Source: Glebionis coronaria
Lineage: Eukaryota; Streptophyta; Magnoliopsida; Asterales; Asteraceae
Assembly (NCBI GenBank): GCA_025667525.1
Contig: CM046877.1
Location: 261,799,706-261,863,705, forward strand
DNA: 64,000 nt
Direction: 5' to 3'
Shown: positions 21,408-38,871 of the stretch, in pieces
How the letters are laid out: every line of letters starts with the position of its first letter
How positions within the stretch are numbered: position 1 is the first letter of the stretch
Translations under genes and position numbers: made by a program
The notes under the pieces: model-generated
Told to the model about the DNA's origin: nothing
The model's input: only the letters and a program-made list of their open reading frames with translations
Databases searched by the model: none

Positions 21408-22816
21408 GGTTCACTCATGTTCAGATAATTTTTGTAGAACCAAGTCCATTTGAGGATTATGCATGTTAATTTGATTATACCCTTGATTGTTAAAACCTTG
21501 ATTAGGAAAACCTTGGTTTTGATATTGATTATAACCTTGATTAAATCCTTAATTTTGAAAACCTTGGTTATTAAATCCTTGATTTTGGTTATTGAAACCT
21601 TGGTGTTGCCCTTGAAAATTCCCTTGATTTTGATTAAAACCCCGTTGATTAGAATTTCCTTGAAAATTACCCCGTTGAGGACCTTGGTTCCTATTTTGGG
21701 CAGGTGGGGGTGGTCTTTGTGGTGCTACAAAACCCGGGGGAGCCAAATAGTTATTAGACTTGTAAGACAAATGGGTAACATCAACATTTGGTTTGAAATG
21801 AATTCGTTCATTCTCATTGTTGTTATAAGCATAAACTTCTTGTTGATTATTGTAAACCTTTTCACAATTAAAATATGAATGCGGTCCTCCACAAGTCTCA
21901 CACGTTTCACAATTTTCTTTCACGACATTCACATGTGTAGTGAGGGCGTCGGTTTTTAGAGCAAGTGTTTCAACAAGCGACGTAAGCTTATCAATTCTTT
22001 TATCATTCTCACTAGAACTAGCACTTGCCATAGTAGCCCTAACATTCTTGGTTTGCACTTTAGCCTTGTTTTCAATTATGGCCCAAGCCTCGTTCATTGA
22101 TTTCACAAGAATATTGCCCCCGCGGCACTATTAAGTGAGTCTTGGTCATTTAGAGTTAAACCATTGTAAAACGTATTAATTTGATGCACTTTAGTGAAAC
22201 CGTGTTGTGGACATTTTCTTAAAAGCTCTTTAAATCGATCCCAAGACTCACTAAACGTTTCCCCATATTGTTGTTCAAAGGTGATGATCTCATTCCTTAA
22301 AGAAGTGGTCCGTGATGGTGGGAAAAAGTAGTTTATGAACTTGGTCTCTAAGTCGATCCATGTGGTAATACTTTGGGGTGGTTCCTTATCAAGCCAAATC
22401 CGGGCTTGTCCCTCGAGGGAAAAAGGAAAGAGTTGCAAGCGAATAGCCTCTTGTGGCACCCCATTGTATTTGACGGTGTTGGCTAATTTTATGAAACGTT
22501 TGATATGAGCGTGTGGGTCATCATTAGTACGACCTAAAAATGGTGTAGCGGAAACCATTTGAATAAAACCCGTTTTAAGTTCAAAATTATTAGCTCCATT
22601 ATCCGGCACCACAATCGCGTCATCGTTTCCTTCAACATGAGATTGGAGAATCTCAATCATTGGTCGATTATCTGTTGCCATCGTATTGTCGAAAGCTCGA
22701 TTCTCGGGATCGGCTTTAATGATGGTCTTTTTGTTTTTCTTCTTCTTCTTCTTTTTGGAAGAATTGGAAGAGTTTGGTACACCAATCGGTATGTATGTAT
22801 GCGCGCGAGTGCGCAT
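21408..22816 (-). pseudogene. G1 Gag
   Basis: The ATG at 22814-22816 starts MRTRAHTY, the MRTR start typical of Athila Gag. A lysine run, then the capsid-like retrotransposon Gag domain follow (FIQMVSATPFLGR, QARIWLDKEP, FFPPSRTTSLRNEI). A one-base shift in a G run at about 22121-22125 moves the frame, which continues as a coiled region, a CCHC-like CETCGGPHSYFNC and a Q/N/G-rich tail (GFNQNQGNFQGQ). Two further stops, at 21549 and about 21411, separate the tail from protease. The Gag assembles particles and binds RNA. Stops and the shift imply a dead copy, unless the shift is a sequencing error. Confidence 0.88.
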
Positions 22817-23545
22817 ACAGTTAAAACTTTGGAATGAGGTAGGTGACCTCGGTCGACTTTGAGAGGAAAAGGATTTTCCCTCTCGAGGAATATGAAAAAG
22901 CTACAAAAATATATACTTAAGTACTAATTGAGTTGGCAAACCAATAATCGGTCGTCCCTCTCAATATACGCACAAGCAAGCGGGGAAACGAGGTGGCACA
23001 AAGCACTTAAAAACCTTTTTCCTTAGACGGCCTTTTATAGCGCGTCGCCTTATACCCACCTTATAGTTTGTATATGTCGAGTTCAAACGTCTTACTAGTA
23101 TTTATCTATTTTGCCTTTTTATTTTGTTATGGATGCGAATACAATAGTTAGGTGATGAAATCCCAACTAAGGCTTATTTGAAAAGTAGGTAAATTATTGT
23201 GCTACGTAATATACTATACTAAAAGAAAAATATTTTTGTATTTTTTTAGAAAAATATATATTCACAAGAAAAATCGAAAGAAATCGAACTAAAAAAATAA
23301 CACTAAGACGTAATATTTTTGGTGTAATACTTTTAGGAAAAAGTATTACTTTTTGATTTTTTTTAATTTTTTTGGTGCAAATCTTAGGAAATAATTTGCT
23401 TTTTGTGATTTTTTAATTTTTTTGTATTTTTAAGTTTTTGATTTTTTTGTATTTTTGATTGTTGTTGCAAGAAAATTAACGTTCAAAGCGAACGGATCCC
23501 AAAATCCAAACGTCTTCACGAAAAATCGTCAATCGTACGAGCGAA
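22817..23545 (-). other. G1 5' leader
   Basis: About 730 bp between PBS and gag with no credible gene. 23220-23460 is T/A-rich with repeated tttttt-atttt words. 22830-22900 has G/A-rich text with a tcggtcgac ... ccctctcgag segment of weak internal complementarity. Confidence 0.6.
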
Positions 23546-23560
23546 GCGGCAACGGCGCCA
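23546..23560 (-). other. G1 primer binding site (tRNA-Asp type)
   Basis: The element strand reads TGGCGCCGTTGCCGC, three bases inside the 5' LTR. The first 14 bases match the complement of the plant tRNA-Asp 3' end, as expected for Athila elements. Confidence 0.9.
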
Positions 23561-23563
23561 TTT

Positions 23564-26530
<2,967 letters not shown>

Positions 26531-28054
26531 ACCCTCCCCTCATTTGGGAGGTGTTAGCTATTTTCATCTAGCTCTTCACTTTATTTTATTGTTTTCAAGT
26601 TTTTAAATATTGTCTTTACATACTTGTCTTGCATTTAATTTTGTAGGATCTTAATCATTTAAATTTGTGTTGTTGAATCTTAATCTTTAATCAAGCTTCT
26701 CATTAATCTCATTCTTCCTTTCTTGTGGTGATTTGGTATTTTTAGTTTTATTGATTTGGTTGATTTCAGTTTTAATTAATCAAGTGGGTTTTATAGTTTT
26801 TATGGTTTGATTTGAATAAAGTTTGTTGATTTGGTTGATTTAGTGTTTGTTAGATCTTATTTGGTGTTTTTATTAGCTTATTTCTTAGATTGTTTGGCTT
26901 ATTTTTAATTAAGTGATTTGGTAGATTAATATTTTTACAAAAAGTTGATTTTAAATATTTAGATTATTTAGTGTTTTTTAAAGTTTTTAATTTGTGGCTT
27001 ATTAGTTTTTTCTTAAAATCAATTTGGTTAGAGTTTTGATTTAGTGCTTATTTAATTTTGCTTATTTTGGCTTATTTTTATTCCCTATTTTTTTAGATTT
27101 TGGCCACCTTTCGTAAGAGGGTTTCTTTATTTTATACGAAAGCTTCTTCCGAAACCGAATGTTACGAAAGTGATTTTACCAAAAAAATTAGTTACGAAAG
27201 CTTTTGAAAAAATAGTTACGAAATTTTTTTTTAGAAAAACAAATTCTTACGAAAGGTTTGAAATTTTTTTCCTACGAATGGTTTTTGAAAATAAAGTTAC
27301 GAATGCTTTTTTTGAAAATAAAGTTACGAATGCTTTGCTTTGAAAAAATGTTGCGAATGGTTTTTGAAAAAAATTGCTACGAAAGCTTTGAAAAAGAATC
27401 CTACGAATGGTTTCACACAAAGAATCCTACGAATGGAAAAATAATCTTACGAAAGGATTCTTACCATCTTATAGTTTCCCTCCAAATTTAATGTTCCTCT
27501 AGGGGAACATGTCTCTACTATTCCAACATTTTATCCGTAATCGTTTAGTTTTATTCGAAAATCGTTTTAATTTTTACTCTGAAAGTCAGTTATTTTTAGT
27601 TATATTTTTTGTCAAATTTTAGTATTAGTATTTTTTCGAAAAGTTTAAGTTTTAACTTTTATTAAGTACCCGTTTCAATATTTGTTTCGTTGCTTTTTAA
27701 AATAGCTTTATAATCCAATTTCTTTCATTTTTATTTAATGAGTGTTATTTTTAAATCGAAAGTTTATTTTTATTTTTACTTTTACTTTTATTAGTTGTTT
27801 CTTTTTTTAATATTTGTTTTAATATTCGTTTTAATATCGTTTTAATTTTTAGTTTTTAATATTCGCCTTGTTTTACTTTTCTTTATTATTAGTCCTTGTC
27901 TTTAGTTTATATTTAACACTTTTTGCTTTTACTTTTTAAGTAGATATAGACAACGACAATTTTTTTTTACCAAGACGACTGAGTCGCACGTTAAACTGGG
28001 ATCAATTCGATTAGACACCGAGAGAACAATTTCACTTAGCAAATAAAAATATTA
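26531..28054 (+). repeat. G2 5' LTR, second part
   Basis: Starts with the second ACCCT copy and continues the LTR interrupted at 12308. A small stem CCTCCC/GGGAGG spans 26533-26551. About 27110-27460 carries many spaced copies of tacgaaag or tacgaatg, also present at 44628-44997, where the 3' LTR has one extra unit. The end TATTA is followed by three A and the PBS. Confidence 0.92.
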
Positions 28055-28057
28055 AAA

Positions 28058-28073
28058 TGGCGCCGCTGCCCGC
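28058..28073 (+). other. G2 primer binding site (tRNA-Asp type)
   Basis: TGGCGCCGCTGCCCGC directly after the LTR end and AAA. The first eight bases match the tRNA-Asp complement, then it diverges slightly from G1. Confidence 0.8.
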
Positions 28074-28302
28074 TCTTTTCGTAAAAATTAACGGTTTTTT
28101 ATAAGAGACGCGTTGGATTTTGGGATCCGTTCACTCGTGAACGTTATTTTTCTTGCACATTTTTCAAAATTTTTTCAAAAATCCAAAAACATTTAAAAAA
28201 TCATAAAAAGCATTTCTTTTTTAAAAAATTTACACCAAAAATATTTTCCCTTTACGTTCACTTTATTTCTTCTATTTCTTTACTATCTTTTCTTTTTAGT
28301 GT

Positions 28303-28722
28303 ATGCGTACTCGATCTTGTCTAATCTTGAGCCCGAGACTCGTGAAGACCTAGATATGGCCGGTGTGCATCACAATAATATTCCACCGCACCCCGGTGTG
28401 AATAATAACAACCATCACCCTCAACCCGACCTTCATACGTTGGAGGAGTTATGTCAACCGACAATGAACGGACGCGGAGGACCGATTGCGCCGATGCAAA
28501 TCACGGCTCCCGAATTTTCGTTGAAGCATCATATGATCCAACAAGTTCAAAACGCTTGTCCTTTTCGCAGATTACCGGATGATGATGCCAACAAACACCT
28601 CGATAAATTCATTACCGTCACTCAAAGCATGAAATTACCCGGTGTTACCATGGATTTTCTTCGCCTTCATCTATTTCCACACACTTTATCCCACCATGCC
28701 GAAAAATGGTTTGATCGTCTTC
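28303..28722 (+). pseudogene. G2 Gag, N-terminal part
   Basis: The ATG at 28303 opens MRTRS, as in G1, but a frame change within about ten bases puts the rest in another frame, which reads SNLEPETRED and on. The frame continues through a His/Asn/Pro-rich stretch and the Gag capsid-like domain (ITAPEFSLKHHMIQQVQ, PDDDANKHLDKFI, LFPHTLSHHAEKWFDRL) until G4 interrupts at 28723. The reading resumes at 38872 in register with the five-base duplication. The leader 28074-28302 is non-coding. It belongs to the same Gag family as G1 but is clearly diverged from it. Confidence 0.85.
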
Positions 28723-31429
<2,707 letters not shown>

Positions 31430-34400
31430 TCACTCCTTCCTAATAGAAATCTTGTCCCGAGATTTACTCCTTAGGATCAAGCACACACACAACAAATCAC
31501 ATGAGGATACTTGTTCTAAATGAACTCCTTTCATTTCCATGTGTACTTAGTTCAAGTCTCAAAATACCACATATACAGACCAACAATATTTAAATTCATT
31601 CCTAAACTCTTGACTCACAGCCAATAAATCTCACAAATGACCCTTTGATAAAACAAAGACTCTTATAAACACAAATCCTGAATAACCGAACATGCAAATA
31701 TGCATTCTCAAACATCATTTACCAATATTAATACATGAAATATATCATGTATACCACTCAATTCTCCTAGGTAATTCTATACTCATAAGCTACTGGTCCG
31801 ATCTTTCCAAAGATCATAAATGGACCTATAAAACTCTACATCAACTTTCCCATTTTACCAAAACATACCACCCGTTACTATGGGTGAAACTTCCTACATA
31901 ACTTTGTCACTAAACTTTAGTGGTTTCATCCTTTTCAACATAGCATATCTTGTTGCTCTCATCCTTTCCCACAAACACCATTTCCACATTAGTAGTCTCT
32001 TTCACGGATTTTAGTCCACCATAAGGAAAACTCACCCTATCCTTCCATATAGTGCCTCAAATGGAATTCATCGACTTCTAGTATGATAACTATCATTATA
32101 TGAAAACTCAGACATCGCTAACGAGTTTCTCACATCCCTCTAAATCAGTCACCCAAGCTCCCAACACGACTCCTATACTTGTAGCAATTTCTCACTTCGT
32201 CCATCCTTTTCCAAGTAGCTGGATATACTCATATCCAATCATGTTCATCAACTCCCTTTAGTCCATACCACCAAACTACTTAAAAATTCCAATTTCCTTA
32301 CACAAGTGACCGATGACGGTGTTTCACATATTCATTAGTTCATCATAACAAGGCTCTTCCAATCCAAATCAGCTTATGATCTATACATATCACCAAAAGG
32401 ACAGTTATCTCAGTTAGTCTATCAACTGCCATCCAAATCCATGCTACAACTACTTCCATTAAATTTGGATAGCTCATTAGTAGCACCTATACACTTCCTT
32501 CTCACTTTTCTCTATGAAAGATTTTTTTTGATACTCAACACTTTCTTTATACTTACACAATGTCTTACCTCCAAGGTCATAGTGCTCCTCATCTTATCTC
32601 AGTTAGTACAAGCCCTTCGTCCCTTATGACACATCACATCTATAACTCCTCGTCCATTCGATTATCGATACTAAGCCTTCCAATCAAATAGTATAGGTCA
32701 GTGCCATTTCCTTTCCACACTACAATAATATTAGCAGGCTTAGTGCCTTAGTCTACTCATTATGCTATACCAAAATTTTACCTTTGGTTCCTATCTCGAC
32801 CTATTTCATTTATGATCTGCATCTATCCAGACTTCCTTCTTTTTCCTCAGCTCATGGCATACATCATGATGCTATGCTTCCCGTCTTTCAAGTCATCTAT
32901 ACGTGAAAATTATCCAAGTAGCTTCACTTATTTTCCTCGCGACCAGTTCTCCTACTCCATCCTAATAGGGACAGACTAGAGTTTTATGTGTTCCCATGCA
33001 GATCACACTCTCATCTTATACCCATATTAGTTTCCATTTGTCTAAACTAAGCCATATTTTAAATTCTTATTCAAATCTCCTACTTCTATTTTGATTGTAC
33101 CCAACATGAGGTACTTTCAGTCATCATCTTCTAGGAATACTTGGTCCTCTCCTTACCTAATTCCTACACTATCCCATCCAACCGAAATTCCATACTTCAT
33201 TCATCAAATCTATGGAAATAGTTAGTGCATTGGATAATGCATAATTGTATCTTCCAAAGATCTTTCATAACACCTTCACAAAACCGACTCTCTAATCACA
33301 TCTCCACGAACTTATTCAGCTCAGCTTCCCTACTCATCCCTCAATATTGATTGCCACAAAATTCTATCTGCGTAGTCACTCGACTCCCCTTGTTATTTCC
33401 ACGAGTTCTTAATCCCCCATGTTATGTATTCACTTCATCACGATCCACTGGTTCATCTTTTTGTAGCTCCATTCCGGTACTCGATCTGTCCTTATTCATC
33501 ACGAACCATACGAAGATTCCCATCATAGTGCTTGTCACCTTTCCAGTCCTTGCAACTTCTGTGACTCCTTCGAAATCTCTTGCATCATTCTAGCAGCCGA
33601 CACGTATTCCTTTCAGCTTCTTGCTTCACGATGTAGCTCTTCACGCACTCCTTCTCGTCTCTATGATGTTACCTAGGAACTTCACACTACCCAGTAGCTT
33701 CTAACTTCATCTCATCTACCACATAATTTCTAAAGGTACTTCAACCCCTGAATGGCTCACTCTTCCTTACTTGTTGTACTTCACCATTAATCAGCCTCCT
33801 ACCAATAATTCTTTCACATCCATGTTTTCCTTCACGTGTCTACTACTACCTTGCCTCCATAACTATACCAATTCCTTGCGTGTTATTTGCCCCATATTTC
33901 CATTAGTAGAAACTTTCTACTCTACCCTCACCCGCTAGTACTTTCATCAATCTCCTAATGGTACTTCAACCAACTTCTCATAGCATGACATCTCGTTCCT
34001 ACGACTAGTTAACTAACTTTACTTACTCCCTTATTCCAGTAACCAATCTAAGTTTCAAAACTACACAAATCTTAATCATTCCTTTAACACAACCTTTAAA
34101 CCAAAATACATCTCTCCATTCTAATATCTATCCATAAGTAATACTACCCAACTCTATCCTCTCATCCTAACGTTTCCACAATCGCATAACTAAATCAACC
34201 ATGACGTGTACCAAAAGAATTCCAAACGGTCGCGTCCCATAATAAATATAAGGTAAACCGAAATATCAACCATAACGAACCCTAGCCAAAACAACTGAAA
34301 ATGAAAAAATGTAATCTGAAAGATTCAATGGAGTGTGCCAACAACGAAAAATTAGACTCGTCACGATTAGTATTACCAAATTTCAATATCATAGAAAATT

Positions 34401-36234
34401 TTAAATTTTCATCTCAATTAGTTACTTCACATTAGGACCATATTTTAACACCAATAAATGAAATCATAGTCATATTTTACCATCTTCGTTACTATCAAAG
34501 GGCATAACTCAGTTAGTGTACTAAAACTCACTTTATATATCATCTCCTTTAACAATACTCATCTTTTATCTTAATTATTTTATCAAAGGTATCCACTAGT
34601 TAGTATAGTATAACGTTATTCTAACCATTATCTTGTTTACTCACATTAAACTCATTTCACTTGTTATTATGAAACCAATACATGTTTATAAAATATGGTG
34701 TTTTTATTCATTTTATTCTATATTCTGATTATGTTATATAATCCATTTAGGCTGGTTATAACTAAACTATTACATGTTCACAAGGTGTGATGTTATTATT
34801 ATCATTTCTATAATAAAATCTCCCTTTTTACTCTTTCCGCCTATTTAAATACTTCAAAAAATTTAACTCCACTTTTAAGAAAATTATCATAAAATTTCTT
34901 TACCCCTTTAAAATGTATTATCACATGTTACATAGAAAACTAATCCAATTATTTTCAAGACAATTTTTTTATAGCTTACTACCACAACTAAAAAAATGTA
35001 AGTCACGAGATCATTCCATACACTTACAAATTATTTTCAAAACCGTTTTTCTATAATTAGCCAGACTTATTTGCAAGAAAATTTAGTAGTTCTCATTAAT
35101 TAAAATACATACCCGAATGTAGACACACATCAAAAGGCTCAAAACATCGTTGGAACTCCATCAAACTCCAGCACCATAAAACACGAGCAAACACAAAGTA
35201 CGTTCAAGTTATAATAACTACTGAACGCCCATATATCATAACTTAACACACACTAGTATATATACATCCGCATATATATACCTATTAAATCACCCAAAAC
35301 ATACTCGTTACCATACATGTCAGATCAATCAATCGCGCCATACACTCGTTTTTCCATACGAGTAATCACCATCTCACCATCTCACCATGCCACAACAAGG
35401 CATAAAACCCATCACCAAAACCAACCCATATCGTGTGACCCCATAATCACACAACACGACTATAACCCAAAACATATAACACAAAAAACACCATAGCCAT
35501 ATCATAGGCAACCATTACTAAACCCCTATTGTCTACAAATACACAAAATACAAATCTCATCATATACAAGCATGTACTAACCACTTTTTCATGCAACCAT
35601 ACTTGGAAGTCCATTGGTGTTGTGGCACATATATAACTACGTAGGCCTCCATAATTATAGATGTCCCCTTTCACCCATGTACTCCCTCCTATGACGACAC
35701 TTATAAGAAATTAGTACTACACGGAACACATAAGTCTACCACATATATACCACATAAAATACACTCTATATATATACCGTATAGGTAAAATAAGAACATC
35801 TCATACGTCAACCCTAACTTCATTCATAACTCGAGGCTCAAATGCCAAAACAAATCAATAACAACAAAATATCCAACATTAAAAAAATGATCATAACCAT
35901 TTAAGCAGAAATTCGAATCTACTACTAGACGCAGACTCAACATCGGTACTATCCTAATATTACCTAGCGCACCTCTTCTTCTACGCGACATGGGTAACAC
36001 TAAATTGATTCCTATACTTCCGGTTCATACGTCGCATCAATAGAAAATAAATGAATGTACTTACATATATTATATCTCAATAAGTAAGTATGAAAGTAAA
36101 TAAATATCCAAAACGAAATTAACACTTAAGCACTCCATATACTATAATGCACACATACCCCTATGACACCTACATGCATGGACCCTTAATCTATAGACTA
36201 GGCTACTAGACTAGGAAACCTAATTCTCTATAAC
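31430..36234 (-). pseudogene. G4 decayed interior with integrase remnants
   Basis: The PPT is at 31430-31441. On the minus strand, 31790-31960 gives fragments in changing frames that match the chromovirus integrase C-terminal domain, such as SFIGPFMIF and GKIGPVAYE. 32040-32260 gives SEFSYNDSYHT and IPFEALYG from the integrase core. Stops and indels are dense. Reverse transcriptase, protease and Gag cannot be assigned by eye between 32300 and 36234. 34300-35960 is A+T-rich without protein signal, perhaps leader and gag debris. Nothing here could be translated into a working enzyme. Confidence 0.7.
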
Positions 36235-36240
36235 CATTAT

Positions 36241-36251
36241 CTCTGATACCA
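36241..36251 (-). other. G4 primer binding site (tRNA-Met type)
   Basis: The element strand reads TGGTATCAGAG, three bases inside the LTR. The surrounding ctctataacca text is nearly the same beside the G3 PBS at 63761, showing that G3 and G4 are related. Confidence 0.85.
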
Positions 36252-36254
36252 TTC

Positions 36255-37442
36255 TGTCACACCCCACCATGGCGGATTATGGGGCGCGGCGTATGGATAT
36301 CATCACAACAACAGCGTGTCTACAGAGATAACTAAATGAAATGGAAATATCATAAATGGTGACACAATGTCATGAAGATATCTCTAACAATGCAGGCGTC
36401 TAGGTAAGCAGGTAACAGGCCTACCTCTTACCAAAGACATACAATTAACAAATAACAAACATATAGGTATCCACAAAGTATCACTTATTCAAACATAAAT
36501 AAAGACTAAGAGGAAAGGGGGTTCCTCCAAATGAATCCTAAGCCTCCCAGCTAGCCACTCCTATTCTCACGCTTAACCACATTCTCACCTGAAAGAGACA
36601 CTAAAACACGTCAACATAAAGTTGGTGAGAGTCATAGGTTTAGACTCCAACCCTAAAATAGTTATAAACTGTGAATAACAACCATCAATAAAAGAACATA
36701 TGGACAATGTGTTACAATTATGCATTAACAACTACCATTCAATATTAACCATACAATCACAATTCGAAGGCACCAAGCCTTACCAATAACCACAATTCCA
36801 AGGCTCCCAACCTTACCAATAACCATGCTCCCATAGGCGCCCATACACCTATGAACCAATCCCAAGGCCCCGCCTTGTCATCATCCCCTTGATACCAAGT
36901 CAAACCACAATAACAATCAAGAATCACATAGCGGTTAATCACATAAATGTACACACAAGTCCATCACAAACCATAAAAACATTCACAACATTCTTTACAA
37001 AACCATACAGTGTATCTTCCATCCCATCTGGAAATCAATACATCAAAAGATATGGGACTATGAAACTCACCTGAACAAGCTTCTCCAAGTACCCGCACTC
37101 TAGCAAAATCTAAACACACAAACGTATACAATCAAAACATGAACCACATACCAAAATGGCTCATCAATCTATGATGGATATCTAACCTTGTCCTACAACT
37201 TATCCCCATTTATATGCCATATGCATTTCATGACACCCCTCTATAAATCCCTTAACTTAGTTTAGTTCATAACTCGCCCCGTTAACATTTAACCCAAAAC
37301 AGTCTCGTTTTTCATACCTTAAACTATGGGTCGAACACCCCGTTAACCAAATCAACTTCCTCTGTAAAAGAAACCCTATGCCCTTACATGTGTTAGCTAA
37401 GTCTCCCCTTTGGACGCAACCTTGAAGACATTGTTAAGGCCT

Positions 37443-37512
<70 letters not shown>

Positions 37513-38871
37513 TTTTACCTATCCAAAATTTACTGATTTTGAACATATGAAAAGTTTCTTATGATCAGAGGGTCTTACCCTAACCCATTTATTTAGACCT
37601 CCTCCAGATCTTTTATTTAATATATAATCTATGTCTCTTGTTCGTTTGAAGGTTCCAATATAACCCTAAGTACCTCAAACAATTCAAAACATAAAAAGAA
37701 AACAGGCTGATCCAAAAACTGTTTTGACGCCCGACTGATGTAACCTGTTTTTGACCAACATCCAGACCTTCAAATTAGTTTTAGTTTATTGAATTTGAAA
37801 GCCAACTCAATTTCCTTTCCAGGGACATAAGATTTGAAAATTAAAAGTTTGTAAAAATCTAGATATGATCAAAACAATGACCCAAAAATTCTGCACAGTT
37901 TTTAAAAACGAATTTAACATAATTAACCAAATTAATTACCCTCATCATGTTTAATCATTAAACCTAATTATTCTAATCATTTCTATATCATTGTGATAAC
38001 ATTAAATTACAGATTTTTTAATAAACACTAACCTAGATCCATCATATAATGATTAAGAAAGTATTAAAAACAATTTAATTAAAAAGAGATTGAAGATTTT
38101 TACCTTAGAATTAATAGAAGACAAGAAAAATATGAAAATCCTAAATAGACTCCATGGATTTCGACTTAAGCTTGATCTCCAGGGATTTTATGAATGTTTT
38201 TGGTTAATAAAAAGTTTTATATAATTTCCTAACAAGTCCTTGGCCCATTACAAAAGCCCGGTTCCTCTTTTTCCTTTTTTCCCTTTTCTTTTTCTTTCTT
38301 GCGTCCCAAAACCGACTATTATATGTATTTGTTTTTCTTTTTATTACTTATTAATATATTATTAATAATACCTTAATTTTTCTTAATTTATTTCAGCTCT
38401 TAAAGCCTACAAAACCTCAAAACCGTAAAACTAGTCCAATTTACGCGTATACCGTAAAAGATGTAAAAATATATAGTTTTATAAAAACTCTTGAAATATG
38501 AAATAAACTAATTAACCAATTCCTAAATGACTTAAAACCATCCCAAAAAATACTCCCGTGACTAAATACCTCTTCCGAGAACCCTAAATGCAAAACCCTA
38601 AACCGTAGAAATACGATTTTCTATAATACATATACGTATACGTAAAACCACTAAATAACACCATCTCATTTCATAGTCACTACCATGTGGGCTCATGAAC
38701 ATGAAATAACCGTTCCTAGATTTACTTATGAGTACCATATACCCATAAACGATATCCAAACCTCACTCCAAACACACAAAATAAACACATAAGCACATAA
38801 AAGCACATATTTGCACAAAACACCTTAAACTATAGTCTAAGTGACGAACCCCAAAAACCATGGTTGTCACA
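36255..38871 (-). repeat. G4 5' LTR
   Basis: 2617 bp, aligned along its length with 28723-31429. A shorter TA run is at 37445-37511. Ends are TGTCACACC and TTGTCACA. Confidence 0.93.

Noticed and set aside
32441..33593. Short plus-strand frames in the G4 interior
   Set aside because: The element reads on the minus strand, where integrase fragments are recognisable nearby; the plus frames are chance openings in decayed sequence.
34300..35960. Possible host gene or leader ORF in the G4 interior
   Set aside because: Only frames under 80 codons, A+T-rich, without motifs; inside LTR element boundaries.
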